NCBI GenBank assembly: GCA_023139205.1
Contig: JAGLOA010000005.1
Coordinates: 1-44,978, forward strand
Source: Candidatus Pacearchaeota archaeon
GTDB taxonomy: Archaea; Nanobdellota; Nanobdellia; Pacearchaeales; GW2011-AR1
Length of the DNA stretch: 44,978 bases
Direction: 5' to 3'
Position numbers and translations under genes: made by a program
Notes under the pieces: generated by a model
Seen by the model: the letters and a program-made list of their open reading frames with translations, nothing else
What the model was told of the DNA's origin: nothing
The model's database searches: none
Shown: positions 36,511 to 44,978 of the stretch, piece by piece
Numbering within the stretch: position 1 is the first letter of the stretch
How the letters are laid out: each line of letters opens with the position of its first letter

Positions 36511-37781
36511 CAAGAGTACATTATGCAAGTTTTATTAATTTAAAGTATAAACCAAAACCTACAGACCTTGTTTGTCAGTTTAAGATTACTCCTGCAAAAG
36601 GTTATGGTTTTCAAGAGGTTTGTTCTATTACTGCAGGTGAGAGTTCTGTTGGGACATGGACAGATTTAACAACAGTAAATACAAAAACCCAAAAGAAAAT
36701 TACTCCAAAAGTTTATTATTTAGATAAAAAAAATTTGAGATGTAGAATTGCCTACCCTTGTGATTTATTTGAAATGGGAAATTTGCCTGAGATTTTATCT
36801 TCTGTTGGAGGAAATATTTATGGGATGAAATGTGTTACAGGACTTTTATGGGAAGATGTTAAAATACCTGAAAAAATGTTAAATAGTTTTAGAGGTCCGA
36901 GATTTGGAATTAAAGGTATTCGAGAATATTTGAAAGTTAAAAACAGACCTTTAGTTGGAACTATTGTTAAACCAAAAGTTGGGCTTAATGAAAAAGAACA
37001 TGCAAAGGTTGCTTATGATTCGTGGATCGGGGGATGTGACGTCGTGAAGGATGATGAAAATTTAACTAGTCAACCATTTAATAATTTTTACAAAAGAATT
37101 CTTTTGACTTTGAAAGCTTGTAAAAAAGCAGAGAAGGAAACTGGGGAGAAAAAAGTTTACTTAGCAAATTGTACTGCTCCTGTTGATGAAATGATTAAGA
37201 GGATAAAATTTGTTGAAGCTAATGGAGGAAATTATATTATGCTTGATATTTTGACTTTAGGTTGGAGTGCTTTGCAAAAAGCAAAAGATACAACTAAACT
37301 TCCCATTCATGCACATAGAGCAGGGCATGCAATGTTTGACAGAACTCCAAATCATGGAATGAAAATGGAAGTGATTGCACAATTTGCAAGAATGGTTGGA
37401 GTTGATACATTGCATATTGGAACTGCTTATGGAAAAATGACTGGTGGAAAAGATGAAGTTCTGCATATTGAAGAAGAAATGGAATCTGAATTTACTAAAG
37501 AAACCCAAGACAATTTGTCTCAAAAATGGTTTGGAATGAAACCTGTTTTTGGTGTTGCTTCTGGAGGAGTTCATCCTGGAATTGTAGATAAGATTATGAA
37601 ATTCATGGGGAATGATATTGTTTTGCAGGCAGGAGGAGGAATTCATGGGCATCCAAAAGGAACAAGAGCAGGAGCTATTGCAATGAGGCAGGCTGTTGAT
37701 GCAACTTTAAAAAAGATTTCTTTAAAAGAATATTCTAAAAACCATGAAGAATTGAGAGAAGCTTTGAAGAAATGGGCGTGA
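36507..37781 (+). CDS. rbcL: RuBisCO large-subunit family, archaeal form III-like
   Basis: GTIVKPKVGL, GGCDVVKDDENL (carbamylated Lys motif), HAHRAGHAMFDR, HIGTAYGKM, VASGGVHPG, QAGGGIHGHPKGTRAGAIAMRQA. Confidence 0.93.
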   Translation: MTRVHYASFINLKYKPKPTDLVCQFKITPAKGYGFQEVCSITAGESSVGTWTDLTTVNTKTQKKITPKVYYLDKKNLRCRIAYPCDLFEMGNLPEILSSVGGNIYGMKCVTGLLWEDVKIPEKMLNSFRGPRFGIKGIREYLKVKNRPLVGTIVKPKVGLNEKEHAKVAYDSWIGGCDVVKDDENLTSQPFNNFYKRILLTLKACKKAEKETGEKKVYLANCTAPVDEMIKRIKFVEANGGNYIMLDILTLGWSALQKAKDTTKLPIHAHRAGHAMFDRTPNHGMKMEVIAQFARMVGVDTLHIGTAYGKMTGGKDEVLHIEEEMESEFTKETQDNLSQKWFGMKPVFGVASGGVHPGIVDKIMKFMGNDIVLQAGGGIHGHPKGTRAGAIAMRQAVDATLKKISLKEYSKNHEELREALKKWA

Positions 37782-37839
37782 AAATTTTCAATAAATAATG
37801 TATCTAAAACTTTAAAAATGGAAATATTCTCTCAAAAAG

Positions 37840-38271
37840 ATGGAATTAGAAAAACAATTACCAGATACAAAATATATAAGATCTTTTAAAAAGAAACATA
37901 CAGAAGGAAATACAGAAATTAAATTAAGTATGGGACTTCCAAATTTTTTGGGAAAAGGTGGTGAACTTAAAGAAATATTAACTGAAAATAATATTCCAAT
38001 AAATGGGTTATATAAACCACTAATTAATGACGATACAATCATTTACGAAGGAGAATCTAATAAATTAGGTTCATACAAATTAACAACTAAAAGAGGATTT
38101 TCTGTTGCAGAAAAAATTATCTTAGAAGCGACTAAAGAAGGGGAAGAGATTGGAAAGATGCCAAATCTCGTGAAAGTTTTAAAAGACTATTCTATTTTGT
38201 ATGAAAAAGAAATAAAGAAAAAAATGAGAAGCGACAAAATTAATGCACATCTTCATTCTCCTACACTTTAA
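37840..38271 (+). CDS. hypothetical protein
   Basis: 143 aa ORF, no recognised domain. Confidence 0.55.
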   Translation: MELEKQLPDTKYIRSFKKKHTEGNTEIKLSMGLPNFLGKGGELKEILTENNIPINGLYKPLINDDTIIYEGESNKLGSYKLTTKRGFSVAEKIILEATKEGEEIGKMPNLVKVLKDYSILYEKEIKKKMRSDKINAHLHSPTL

Positions 38272-38329
38272 CAAATTTTTGAGTTCTATTTTAACAAAAA
38301 CCCATAAACAAAAAGAATAAATACTTTTA

Positions 38330-38920
38330 ATGTTTAATGTAAACATGGAATTTAATTATAAAAAATACAGATGGTTTTTTACTAAAAGTGGTAAGCTTGT
38401 GTATGGTGGGAAATCTGCTGAACAAAATGAAGAGATAATTAGAGAATTAGTAAAAAACAAAAAGGATTTTATAATGATGCATACAAAGATTCCTGGAAGT
38501 CCTTTTGCTGTGATTAAAGCTGACGTGAATAAAGTTTCAGAGAGTGATTTAGAAGAGACTGCTGTCTGGACTGCTTGTTTTTCCCGTGCATGGAAAAAAG
38601 GATTGAAAAAAACAGAGATAGATGTTTTTTTAACAGAGCAGTTAATTAAAAAAAAGGGAATGAAATTAGGGACTTTTGGGGTACTTAACAAAGTTGACAA
38701 AAAAGATGCTGAATTAAAATTAGTTTTAATAAATCAAAAAGATATTTTAAGGGCTGTTCCTGAAAAAACAGTTAAAGCGAATAATAAAAAATTTGCGAAA
38801 ATTGTTTCTGGAAAAATTTCTAAAGAAGAATTTGCAAAAAAATTAGCTAAAAGATTAAACAGGGGTGAAGAGGAAGTTTTAAATGCTCTTCCAACTGGGA
38901 AGTTTAAAGAAATAAGATAA
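38330..38920 (+). CDS. stand-alone NFACT-R (DUF814)-like RNA-binding protein
   Basis: YRWFFTKSGKLVYGGKSAEQNEEIIRELVKNKKDFIMMHTKIPGSPFAVIKA; ATG possibly at 38345. Confidence 0.8.
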   Translation: MFNVNMEFNYKKYRWFFTKSGKLVYGGKSAEQNEEIIRELVKNKKDFIMMHTKIPGSPFAVIKADVNKVSESDLEETAVWTACFSRAWKKGLKKTEIDVFLTEQLIKKKGMKLGTFGVLNKVDKKDAELKLVLINQKDILRAVPEKTVKANNKKFAKIVSGKISKEEFAKKLAKRLNRGEEEVLNALPTGKFKEIR

Positions 38921-38922
38921 AA

Positions 38923-39180
38923 ATGGCTAAAAGTTTATATCGGGTTATTGCAGAAACTAAAATTGACACAGATCTTTTGTTTAATAATAGACTTAAAAAA
39001 ATTATTAAAAGTCAGATTAATAAAGCAATTAAAAACTACCAGCAAAGACCTGGGGAAGGAATGTTAAAACGCTGTTCACAAATAGCTTATAAGGGGATAG
39101 TTCGTTTAGCAGAGATAGGAGAAAAAGGAAATGCAATTAAATATGTCCCAAGTTATAATAAAACTTTTAATATAAAATGA
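38923..39180 (+). CDS. hypothetical basic protein
   Basis: 85 aa; tightly spaced in translation-related operon. Confidence 0.55.
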   Translation: MAKSLYRVIAETKIDTDLLFNNRLKKIIKSQINKAIKNYQQRPGEGMLKRCSQIAYKGIVRLAEIGEKGNAIKYVPSYNKTFNIK

Positions 39181-39425
39181 CAAAAGTAGGACACATACAA
39201 TTAGGGAAGCAAGGAGTAACTGATAATTTTATTCAAACTTTAAAAGATCATTTTAAAAAACAGAGTAATGTCAGGATTTCTGTTTTACGTTCTTGTTGCA
39301 GAGATAAAGAAGAATTAAAAAAAATAACTTTAGAAATTTTGGAAAAATTAGGGAACCATTATACTACAAAAACAATTGGTTATGTTATTGCTGTGAAAAA
39401 ATGGAGAAAGGCTGTGAGAGAGTAA
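39177..39425 (+). CDS. YhbY/CRM-domain RNA-binding protein
   Basis: HIQLGKQGVTDNFIQTLKDHFKKQSNVRISVL...TKTIGYVIAVKKWR. Confidence 0.8.
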   Translation: MTKVGHIQLGKQGVTDNFIQTLKDHFKKQSNVRISVLRSCCRDKEELKKITLEILEKLGNHYTTKTIGYVIAVKKWRKAVRE

Positions 39426-39506
39426 GTTTTATAAAGGTCTTTTCTCCTAAAATATCAGGTTAATCATGCAAGTGAATCTAACATCGAAAGATGTGCCTTA
39501 ATAAAA

Positions 39507-39935
39507 ATGGAAAATCCAGTATATGAATTAAATGCTCAGGAATATAATTTAAAATTAGCTGAAGCTCTGAAACAAATTCCTGAATTTAAAAAACCTGAAT
39601 GGTCTGAATTTGTTAAATCAGGTGTTGCAAAAGAAAGACCAATAGATGATGTTGATTTCTGGCACAAAAGAGCTGCAAGTATTTTAAGACAAATTTACAA
39701 AAAGAAAATTGTAGGGGTAAACAGACTTAAAACAAAATACGGAAGCAAACAAAATAGGGGATTTAAACCTGAAATTTTCAGAAAAGCAAGTGGTAAAATA
39801 ATTAGAACAATTCTTCAACAAGCTGATTCTGCAGGAATTACTGAAATTGCCGAGGATGTTAAAGGAGTGAGATCAAGAAAACCTGGGAGACAATTAACTC
39901 AAAAAGGAAAAGAAATTTTGGAGGAAATAAAATGA
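39507..39935 (+). CDS. ribosomal protein S19e
   Basis: PEWSEFVKSGVAKERPIDDVDFWHKRAASILRQIY, LKTKYGSKQNRGFKPEIFRKASGKIIR, GRQLTQKGKEIL. Confidence 0.93.
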   Translation: MENPVYELNAQEYNLKLAEALKQIPEFKKPEWSEFVKSGVAKERPIDDVDFWHKRAASILRQIYKKKIVGVNRLKTKYGSKQNRGFKPEIFRKASGKIIRTILQQADSAGITEIAEDVKGVRSRKPGRQLTQKGKEILEEIK

Positions 39936-40111
39936 AAGGTTTTTTTAGAGGAATTATGAGGGTTTTAGAAATTTATCCTACTCAAAAAAAATTAGGAGAT
40001 TATTTTCCACATTATAATTCAAAAACAGGTTCTGAACAAGATGCTCAAGCTTTAACAGAAGATTGGAGAAAAGTTGGAAATGATTTAGAAAGAGCATTAG
40101 GAAAAATATAA
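39932..40111 (+). CDS. hypothetical protein (59 aa) between S19e and L39e genes, not in supplied ORF track
   Basis: Manual translation MKGFFRGIMRVLEIYPTQKKLGDYFPHYNSKTGSEQDAQALTEDWRKVGNDLERALGKI; ATGA overlap with S19e; stop abuts L39e start. Confidence 0.65.
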   Translation: MKGFFRGIMRVLEIYPTQKKLGDYFPHYNSKTGSEQDAQALTEDWRKVGNDLERALGKI

Positions 40112-40315
40112 ATGGGAATAAAAAATCCAGAAAAAAAAGCGAAACTTGCGAAGAAAGCAAGACAAACTAAGTGGGCTCCTGTTTGGGCTGTGCTTAGAAG
40201 ATATGGGATTGGGAAAAGAATTCATCCTTCTACTATGACTAAATACAGAAGGTCCTGGAGAAGAACTAAACTTCACATCAAACCAAGAAAACAAAAGAAA
40301 TCACATTTCGGATAA
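40112..40315 (+). CDS. ribosomal protein L39e
   Basis: KKAKLAKKARQTKWAPVWAVLRRYGIGKRIHPSTMTKYRRSWRRTKL. Confidence 0.88.
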   Translation: MGIKNPEKKAKLAKKARQTKWAPVWAVLRRYGIGKRIHPSTMTKYRRSWRRTKLHIKPRKQKKSHFG

Positions 40316-40321
40316 AATAAA

Positions 40322-40618
40322 ATGGAAAAAGAATGGATTAAATACAACCCTGAATCAAGAGATACTAAATATGATACTAAAATGCGTTTAAGGAACATGA
40401 TTAAACACCAGGATTTTTTCAGCTTTCCAGTTCCAATAGAGATGGTGCAAATGAGTTATACAAAAGAAGATAAGTATAATGTGGAAATTGGCGGTGAAAT
40501 AATCTCTTTAAAAGCAAGTGAAAAAGATCAGGAAGAAGGAGAGCCAGGAATTTTCTTTCTTGCAGAACCGAAAAAGAAAACAAAAATTGAAGAAATATTA
40601 ATGGAAATTTTTAAATAA
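40322..40618 (+). CDS. hypothetical protein in ribosomal operon
   Basis: 98 aa ORF between L39e and L31e. Confidence 0.55.
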   Translation: MEKEWIKYNPESRDTKYDTKMRLRNMIKHQDFFSFPVPIEMVQMSYTKEDKYNVEIGGEIISLKASEKDQEEGEPGIFFLAEPKKKTKIEEILMEIFK

Positions 40619-40624
40619 TAAAAA

Positions 40625-41215
40625 ATGGCAAAAAAAACAGAAATTAAAACAGAAAAAATTGAGAGAGAATATATAATTCCGCTTAGAGAAAAATGCAGAC
40701 CTGTTCCAAGATATAAAAAGACTCCTAAAGCAGTTAAAACAGTAAAAGAGTTTTTAGTAAGGCACATGAAAATTAGAGACAGGGACTTGAAAAAAATTAA
40801 AATTGACAGATATTTAAATGAAGCTCTTTGGTTTAGAGGAATTAAAAAACCGCCGATAAAGATTAAGGTTAAAGTTGTTAAAGAAGGGGATATTGTCAGA
40901 GTAGAACTTTTTGATATGCCTGATAAATTAAAATTCAAAAAATTAAGAGAAGAGAAAAGAGAGCAGAAAGCAGGAGAGATAAAGGAGAAGAAAAAATCAA
41001 TGATGGAAAAAGCTAAAGAAACAATGCAAAAACCTAAAGAAGAAGTTGCTGTTGAAGAAGAAAAAAAGACAGAAGAAAAAGAAAAGAAATCTGCTGTTAT
41101 TGAAGCTGGGGAAAAATTAGAAAAAGCTGCTGCTAAAACAACAAAACACATGACAAAAACTGCTGGAAAAATGACAAAGCAAAAGCATCAAGTTAGAAAA
41201 GCTTTGGCTAAATAA
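40625..41215 (+). CDS. ribosomal protein L31e with long Lys/Glu/Ala-rich C-terminal extension
   Basis: EREYIIPLREKCRPVPRYKKTPKAVKTVKEFLVRHMKI...IKIDRYLNEALWFRGIKKPPIKIKVKVVKEGDIVRVEL. Confidence 0.88.
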   Translation: MAKKTEIKTEKIEREYIIPLREKCRPVPRYKKTPKAVKTVKEFLVRHMKIRDRDLKKIKIDRYLNEALWFRGIKKPPIKIKVKVVKEGDIVRVELFDMPDKLKFKKLREEKREQKAGEIKEKKKSMMEKAKETMQKPKEEVAVEEEKKTEEKEKKSAVIEAGEKLEKAAAKTTKHMTKTAGKMTKQKHQVRKALAK

Positions 41216-41289
41216 ATTTATTATTAAATTCTTGTAAAATTTCTGTTAAACACAATAATGCTTATAAATAAAATCAATTAATTTAATTC

Positions 41290-41793
41290 ATGATTATGGA
41301 AGAACTATATCAAATGTGGAAAGATGAGTCAGATTTTGAAAAAGCAGGAATTTTTTCTAAAAAAATTTCATTAGATTATAAAGCAAAAAGTAATCAACCA
41401 TGGCTATCTTTAGAATGTGTTCAGAACGATAGATTTTCATTTCAAGTTCATGATCTTGAATTAGGAGAGAAAGAAGCTCCATATTGGCAATTGGCAGGTC
41501 AAAAAAAGAAAGAAATGAAATTTGAAGGTTTTGTTAATAGGCTTTATAATAAAGGAATTGGATATTTAAGGGGGTATCTTAAAGTTCCAGAAGATAATCG
41601 GGAGATAGGAATTTTTGTTAAAGAGGGTAGGATTATAAAACTAAAGAGTGGAGAAGAGATTTTTGAAAATAAAGTTAAATTCCTTTCTCCAATATTAACT
41701 AATTTAGAATCATTAATAACTCCAGAGGCATTATTAGAAAATAAGAAAGAAAGTTTAATTGATAAGAGTGATAAATATAAAAATCTTATTTAA
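41290..41793 (+). CDS. hypothetical protein
   Basis: 167 aa ORF. Confidence 0.55.
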   Translation: MIMEELYQMWKDESDFEKAGIFSKKISLDYKAKSNQPWLSLECVQNDRFSFQVHDLELGEKEAPYWQLAGQKKKEMKFEGFVNRLYNKGIGYLRGYLKVPEDNREIGIFVKEGRIIKLKSGEEIFENKVKFLSPILTNLESLITPEALLENKKESLIDKSDKYKNLI

Positions 41794-41804
41794 TTAATAA
41801 TTTT

Positions 41805-42506
41805 ATGTTGTCTGAACTTATTGAAAAAATTCAAGATTTTGCAAATCCAGAAAAAGCAAAAATTCTTCAAGGATTTTTCAAAACAGGGGAAGGAGAATAT
41901 GGAGAGGGAGATATTTTTCTTGGAGTAACTGTTCCGCAAATAAGAAAGATTGCAAAAGAATATTCTGGATTGAATCTAATCAAGATTGAAAAATTATTAA
42001 AAAGTAAAATTCATGAGCATAGATTAACTGCGATAATAATTTTAGGAGAGAAATATAAAAAAGCAAAAGAAGAAGAGAAAGAAAATATTTTTAATTTTTA
42101 TTTAAATAATTCTCAAAATGTAAATAATTGGGATTTGGTTGATTTAAGTGCTCCAAAGATTATTGGAAATTTTTTATTAGATAAAGATAAAAATATTTTA
42201 TATAAATTAGTTCGTTCAGAGAATCTCTGGGAAAAAAGAATTGCGATTATTTCTACATTTTCTTTTATAAGAAAAGAAGAATTTGAAGATTGTTTGGCAA
42301 TTTCAGAATTGTTGCTGAATGATAAACATGATTTAATTCACAAAGCAGTTGGATGGATGTTAAGAGAAATTGGGAAAAGAAATTTAGAGGTTGAAGAAAA
42401 TTTTTTAAAACAGCATTATAAAAATATGCCCAGAACAATGTTAAGATATGCTATTGAAAAGTTTGAAGAGGAAAAGAGGAAATCTTATCTTTCTGGAAAA
42501 GTATAA
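41805..42506 (+). CDS. DNA alkylation repair (AlkD-like HEAT) protein
   Basis: FFKTGEGEYGEGDIFLGVTVPQIRKIAKEY, NNWDLVDLSAPKIIG, WEKRIAIISTFSFIR, LIHKAVGWMLREIGKR, MPRTMLRYAIEKF. Confidence 0.93.
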   Translation: MLSELIEKIQDFANPEKAKILQGFFKTGEGEYGEGDIFLGVTVPQIRKIAKEYSGLNLIKIEKLLKSKIHEHRLTAIIILGEKYKKAKEEEKENIFNFYLNNSQNVNNWDLVDLSAPKIIGNFLLDKDKNILYKLVRSENLWEKRIAIISTFSFIRKEEFEDCLAISELLLNDKHDLIHKAVGWMLREIGKRNLEVEENFLKQHYKNMPRTMLRYAIEKFEEEKRKSYLSGKV

Positions 42507-42654
42507 GATTTGCGACCATTTGTCTGCAAATAATCGGAAGAGATATTTGGATGGGGAGATTTAGTATTCTCCGGATAGTCTAGAACTTTACTGTATTAAC
42601 TTCTAAGGAGTGAATTAGCAAAAGATTTATAAATCAGATGGCCTCTTAAAAAAA

Positions 42655-43200
42655 ATGAAAGAATATGCTAGAGAATTAGAAGACAAAGTTGAAGAAATTA
42701 GTATAGGAGATTATGTTTTTTTAATGGCTGAGAATGGAGATAAAGCTGCTGGATTTGTAAGAAATCTTTGGGATGAAAAAATAAACTTATCTCATAAACC
42801 TCCAAAAAAAAGTGAAAGTTATTGGAAAAGTTATCTTTTAAGGATAGCAAAAGGAGATAGAAATCTCCCTTTAAATTCATTTAAAGATTACAAAGTTATT
42901 AAACTAAAAGAGTATATTAAAATATTAGAAAATAGGATCGTGGAATTTAATGTTGGAGACCATCTTTTTTTAATGGGCGGAAATGAAGAGAAAGCTGCCG
43001 GATTTGTAAAAAAATCTAAGGATGGAGAAGTAACATTATCCTATGAACCTGAAAACAAAATAGCTTATGCTAATCACTATCCTCCAATATTTACACTTGG
43101 AGATAGAAAAATTCAATTAAATGATTTTAACAAATCTAAAGTTGTTAAGGCAGAAGACTTCTGGTTAATTAAAGATTTAATTAAATCAAAAGAATTATAA
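42655..43200 (+). CDS. protein with two tandem copies of an ~85-aa domain
   Basis: KEYARELEDKVEEISIGDYVFLMAENGDKAAGFV versus KEYIKILENRIVEFNVGDHLFLMGGNEEKAAGFV. Confidence 0.65.
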   Translation: MKEYARELEDKVEEISIGDYVFLMAENGDKAAGFVRNLWDEKINLSHKPPKKSESYWKSYLLRIAKGDRNLPLNSFKDYKVIKLKEYIKILENRIVEFNVGDHLFLMGGNEEKAAGFVKKSKDGEVTLSYEPENKIAYANHYPPIFTLGDRKIQLNDFNKSKVVKAEDFWLIKDLIKSKEL

Positions 43201-43222
43201 GTATTTAGAGAAGTTTATTCTT

Positions 43223-43615
43223 ATGACAGAAACTTTGGAGAAAAAAATTCTTATAGTTGATGGGAATCAAAAAAATAGAGAAAAAGTAATAAAAGTGTTA
43301 GACAAGCTTAAGTATAATTCTACTAATGGTTATAAAATTGAAGAGGTAGATGAGGGTTCTTTTGCTGTTAAAATGGCAAAGAATGTAGAATATCACTTAA
43401 TTATAATGGCTTGGGTTATGAAAGAAATGAATGGGATACAGGCAACTGAAAAAATTAGAAAATTTGATACAGAGACTCCAATTGTGATAATGTCGCCAGG
43501 AAAAGACCCTTTAGGAGTATCTACTATTGGTGCAAATGCACATGTTAATAAAAATTATCTTGGGGATGAATTGCCTCTAGTTCTGCAAAAAATTTACCAA
43601 AATAAAAATAATTGA
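43223..43615 (+). CDS. response-regulator receiver-like protein, atypical
   Basis: KKILIVDGNQKNREKVIKVL...YHLIIMAWVMKEMNGIQATEKIR...TPIVIMSPG...VNKNYL. Confidence 0.75.
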   Translation: MTETLEKKILIVDGNQKNREKVIKVLDKLKYNSTNGYKIEEVDEGSFAVKMAKNVEYHLIIMAWVMKEMNGIQATEKIRKFDTETPIVIMSPGKDPLGVSTIGANAHVNKNYLGDELPLVLQKIYQNKNN

Positions 43616-43683
43616 AGGAGATATTTTTCAAAAAGGAAAAAAGATTTGAAAAGCTTTATAAAAAAAGATTGTTTAAATTAAAA

Positions 43684-43917
43684 ATGGTGAATGAAACTTT
43701 TTTGATATTGTATAGGATTTTGAGTGTTGCAGGAGTTATTTTTCTGTTTATTGGCTCAGTTGGATTTGGAGTTATGAGTGTTTTAGGGATTGCAAAAATA
43801 TTGATGTGGTGGCAAGCATTAGCTTTCATGATAATTTTTTTGGTTTTGGTTTTGATTGGGCTTATCTCTTTTAAAAAAGGAGAAAAATATAAAAAATTAG
43901 CAAAGAAGAAAAGATAA
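43684..43917 (+). CDS. small membrane protein (start revised from 43612)
   Basis: MVNETFLILYRILSVAGVIFLFIGSVGFGV..., two hydrophobic segments; ORF-track start at 43612 is TTG overlapping upstream stop. Confidence 0.5.
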   Translation: MVNETFLILYRILSVAGVIFLFIGSVGFGVMSVLGIAKILMWWQALAFMIIFLVLVLIGLISFKKGEKYKKLAKKKR

Positions 43918-44020
43918 GAAGAATTAATGGTGTTTTGGTTTCAAGATTTCTTAAGAAACTTGTTAAAAAGAATGTAGATAAATTAAAAAAATTTTTAAAG
44001 AACGAATTTCAAATTATTAA

Positions 44021-44902
44021 ATGGATATTGAAGCAATAAAACAAGGGAAAAGTATAAAGGAACTTTTGGAATTTGGGATTATAAATTTAGATAAATGTTC
44101 TGGACCAACTTCTTTTAGTGTTTCGGATTTTGTAAAAAAAAGGCTGGGATTAAGGAAAACAAGTCATTTTGGGACTTTGGATCCAAAGGTTACAGGGATT
44201 TTGCCTGTTGCATTAAATCGGGCTTGCAAATTAACTGGTTATTTTTTAGGAGAAGATAAAGAATATATTGGAGTGATGAGAATTCATGAAGAAGTTTCTT
44301 TAGAGAAAATTGAAAAAATAATAAAGGAAAAATTTACTGGAAAAATTATTCAAATGCCTCCTGTTAAATCAAGAGTTAAAAGGCAAGATAGAGAAAGAGA
44401 AATAAAAAAATTTGAATTATTAGAAAAAGATGGAAAAGATATTCTGTTTCAGGTAGAATGTGAAGGAGGAACTTATGTTAGAAAACTCTGTGATGACTTG
44501 GGAAAAGAATTAGGAATTGGAGCCCATATGTTGGAATTGCGAAGGGTTAGAGCAGGGATCTTTAAGGAATACAATAAAGATTATGCTTGTGTTAATTTAC
44601 ATGATTTTGAAAAGGCTGTAGAAGAATATGAAAAAGGTGATGAGAAAAATTTGAGAAGAATGATTATTCCTGGAGAAATTGTAAGTGAGTTACATCCTGT
44701 TGCAGATATTGAATCAGAGGTGATTGACAGGGTTTTGCATGGTTGTCCGATTTATCATAAATTCCTTAATAAAAAAATTAATTCTAAAAAAGGAGAAATT
44801 ATTTGTGTTTTTTCCGGAGAAAAATTCATTGGGATGTATAAAGTGATTAATGAAGGGGAATTTTTTGCAAGGTCTGAATTTGTTCTTCAAAATATTTCTT
44901 AA
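44021..44902 (+). CDS. cbf5: Cbf5/TruB-family pseudouridine synthase with PUA-like C-terminus
   Basis: GIINLDKCSGPTSFSVSDFVKKRLGLRKTSHFGTLDPKVTGILPVALNRACKL, CEGGTYVRKLCDDLGKELG, C-terminal PUA-like region. Confidence 0.92.
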   Translation: MDIEAIKQGKSIKELLEFGIINLDKCSGPTSFSVSDFVKKRLGLRKTSHFGTLDPKVTGILPVALNRACKLTGYFLGEDKEYIGVMRIHEEVSLEKIEKIIKEKFTGKIIQMPPVKSRVKRQDREREIKKFELLEKDGKDILFQVECEGGTYVRKLCDDLGKELGIGAHMLELRRVRAGIFKEYNKDYACVNLHDFEKAVEEYEKGDEKNLRRMIIPGEIVSELHPVADIESEVIDRVLHGCPIYHKFLNKKINSKKGEIICVFSGEKFIGMYKVINEGEFFARSEFVLQNIS

Positions 44903-44978
44903 AAAATTTAAGAACGGTGTAGAAGCAAGGGACATATGTCCTACCCTGATAATAAACTAAAATCATTATAAATTTCAT

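Noticed and set aside
40528-41151. 207-aa minus-strand ORF opposite L31e
   Set aside because: Ser/Phe-rich antisense shadow of a Lys/Glu-rich ribosomal protein tail
1-44978. CRISPR array or cas operon
   Set aside because: No regularly spaced direct repeats seen; the only Cas4-like sequence is inside a DUF2779-type protein
1-44978. Insertion sequence or integrase/transposase gene
   Set aside because: No transposase or recombinase motifs recognised in any supplied ORF, despite the radC-end duplication

Overview
AT-rich archaeal window, most likely from a DPANN-type lineage (Woesearchaeota/Pacearchaeota-like). Evidence for this is the S19e/L39e/L31e ribosomal proteins, a Cbf5/TruB-type pseudouridine synthase, an archaeal-type RNase P RNA, a form III RuBisCO and many short lineage-specific membrane proteins. 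The right half (~27-45 kb) is mostly housekeeping: P-type ATPase, RNase P RNA, tRNA-Phe(GAA), CysRS, OB-DHH, HD, HAD plus RuBisCO, and a ribosomal protein cluster. The left and centre (~3-24 kb) are accessory: a Doc/Fic toxin-antitoxin module, an RNA ligase, KilA-N/BRO-N genes, a decayed hsdM and a complete but split type I restriction-modification locus. The most interesting region is 10.3-20.2 kb. There hsdR is followed by a ComF-like phosphoribosyltransferase plus DprA-like pair (ShosTA-like). On the opposite strand, a tightly overlapping operon places a TM protein, a wHTH-PIN protein and a DUF2254-like membrane protein between hsdM and hsdS, with another TM protein after hsdS. A second, diverged copy of the radC 3' end lies just upstream of hsdR, so a ~4.7-kb segment (5.58-10.26 kb) is bracketed by radC ends. 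All family calls come from reading motifs in the translations; no database search was run.
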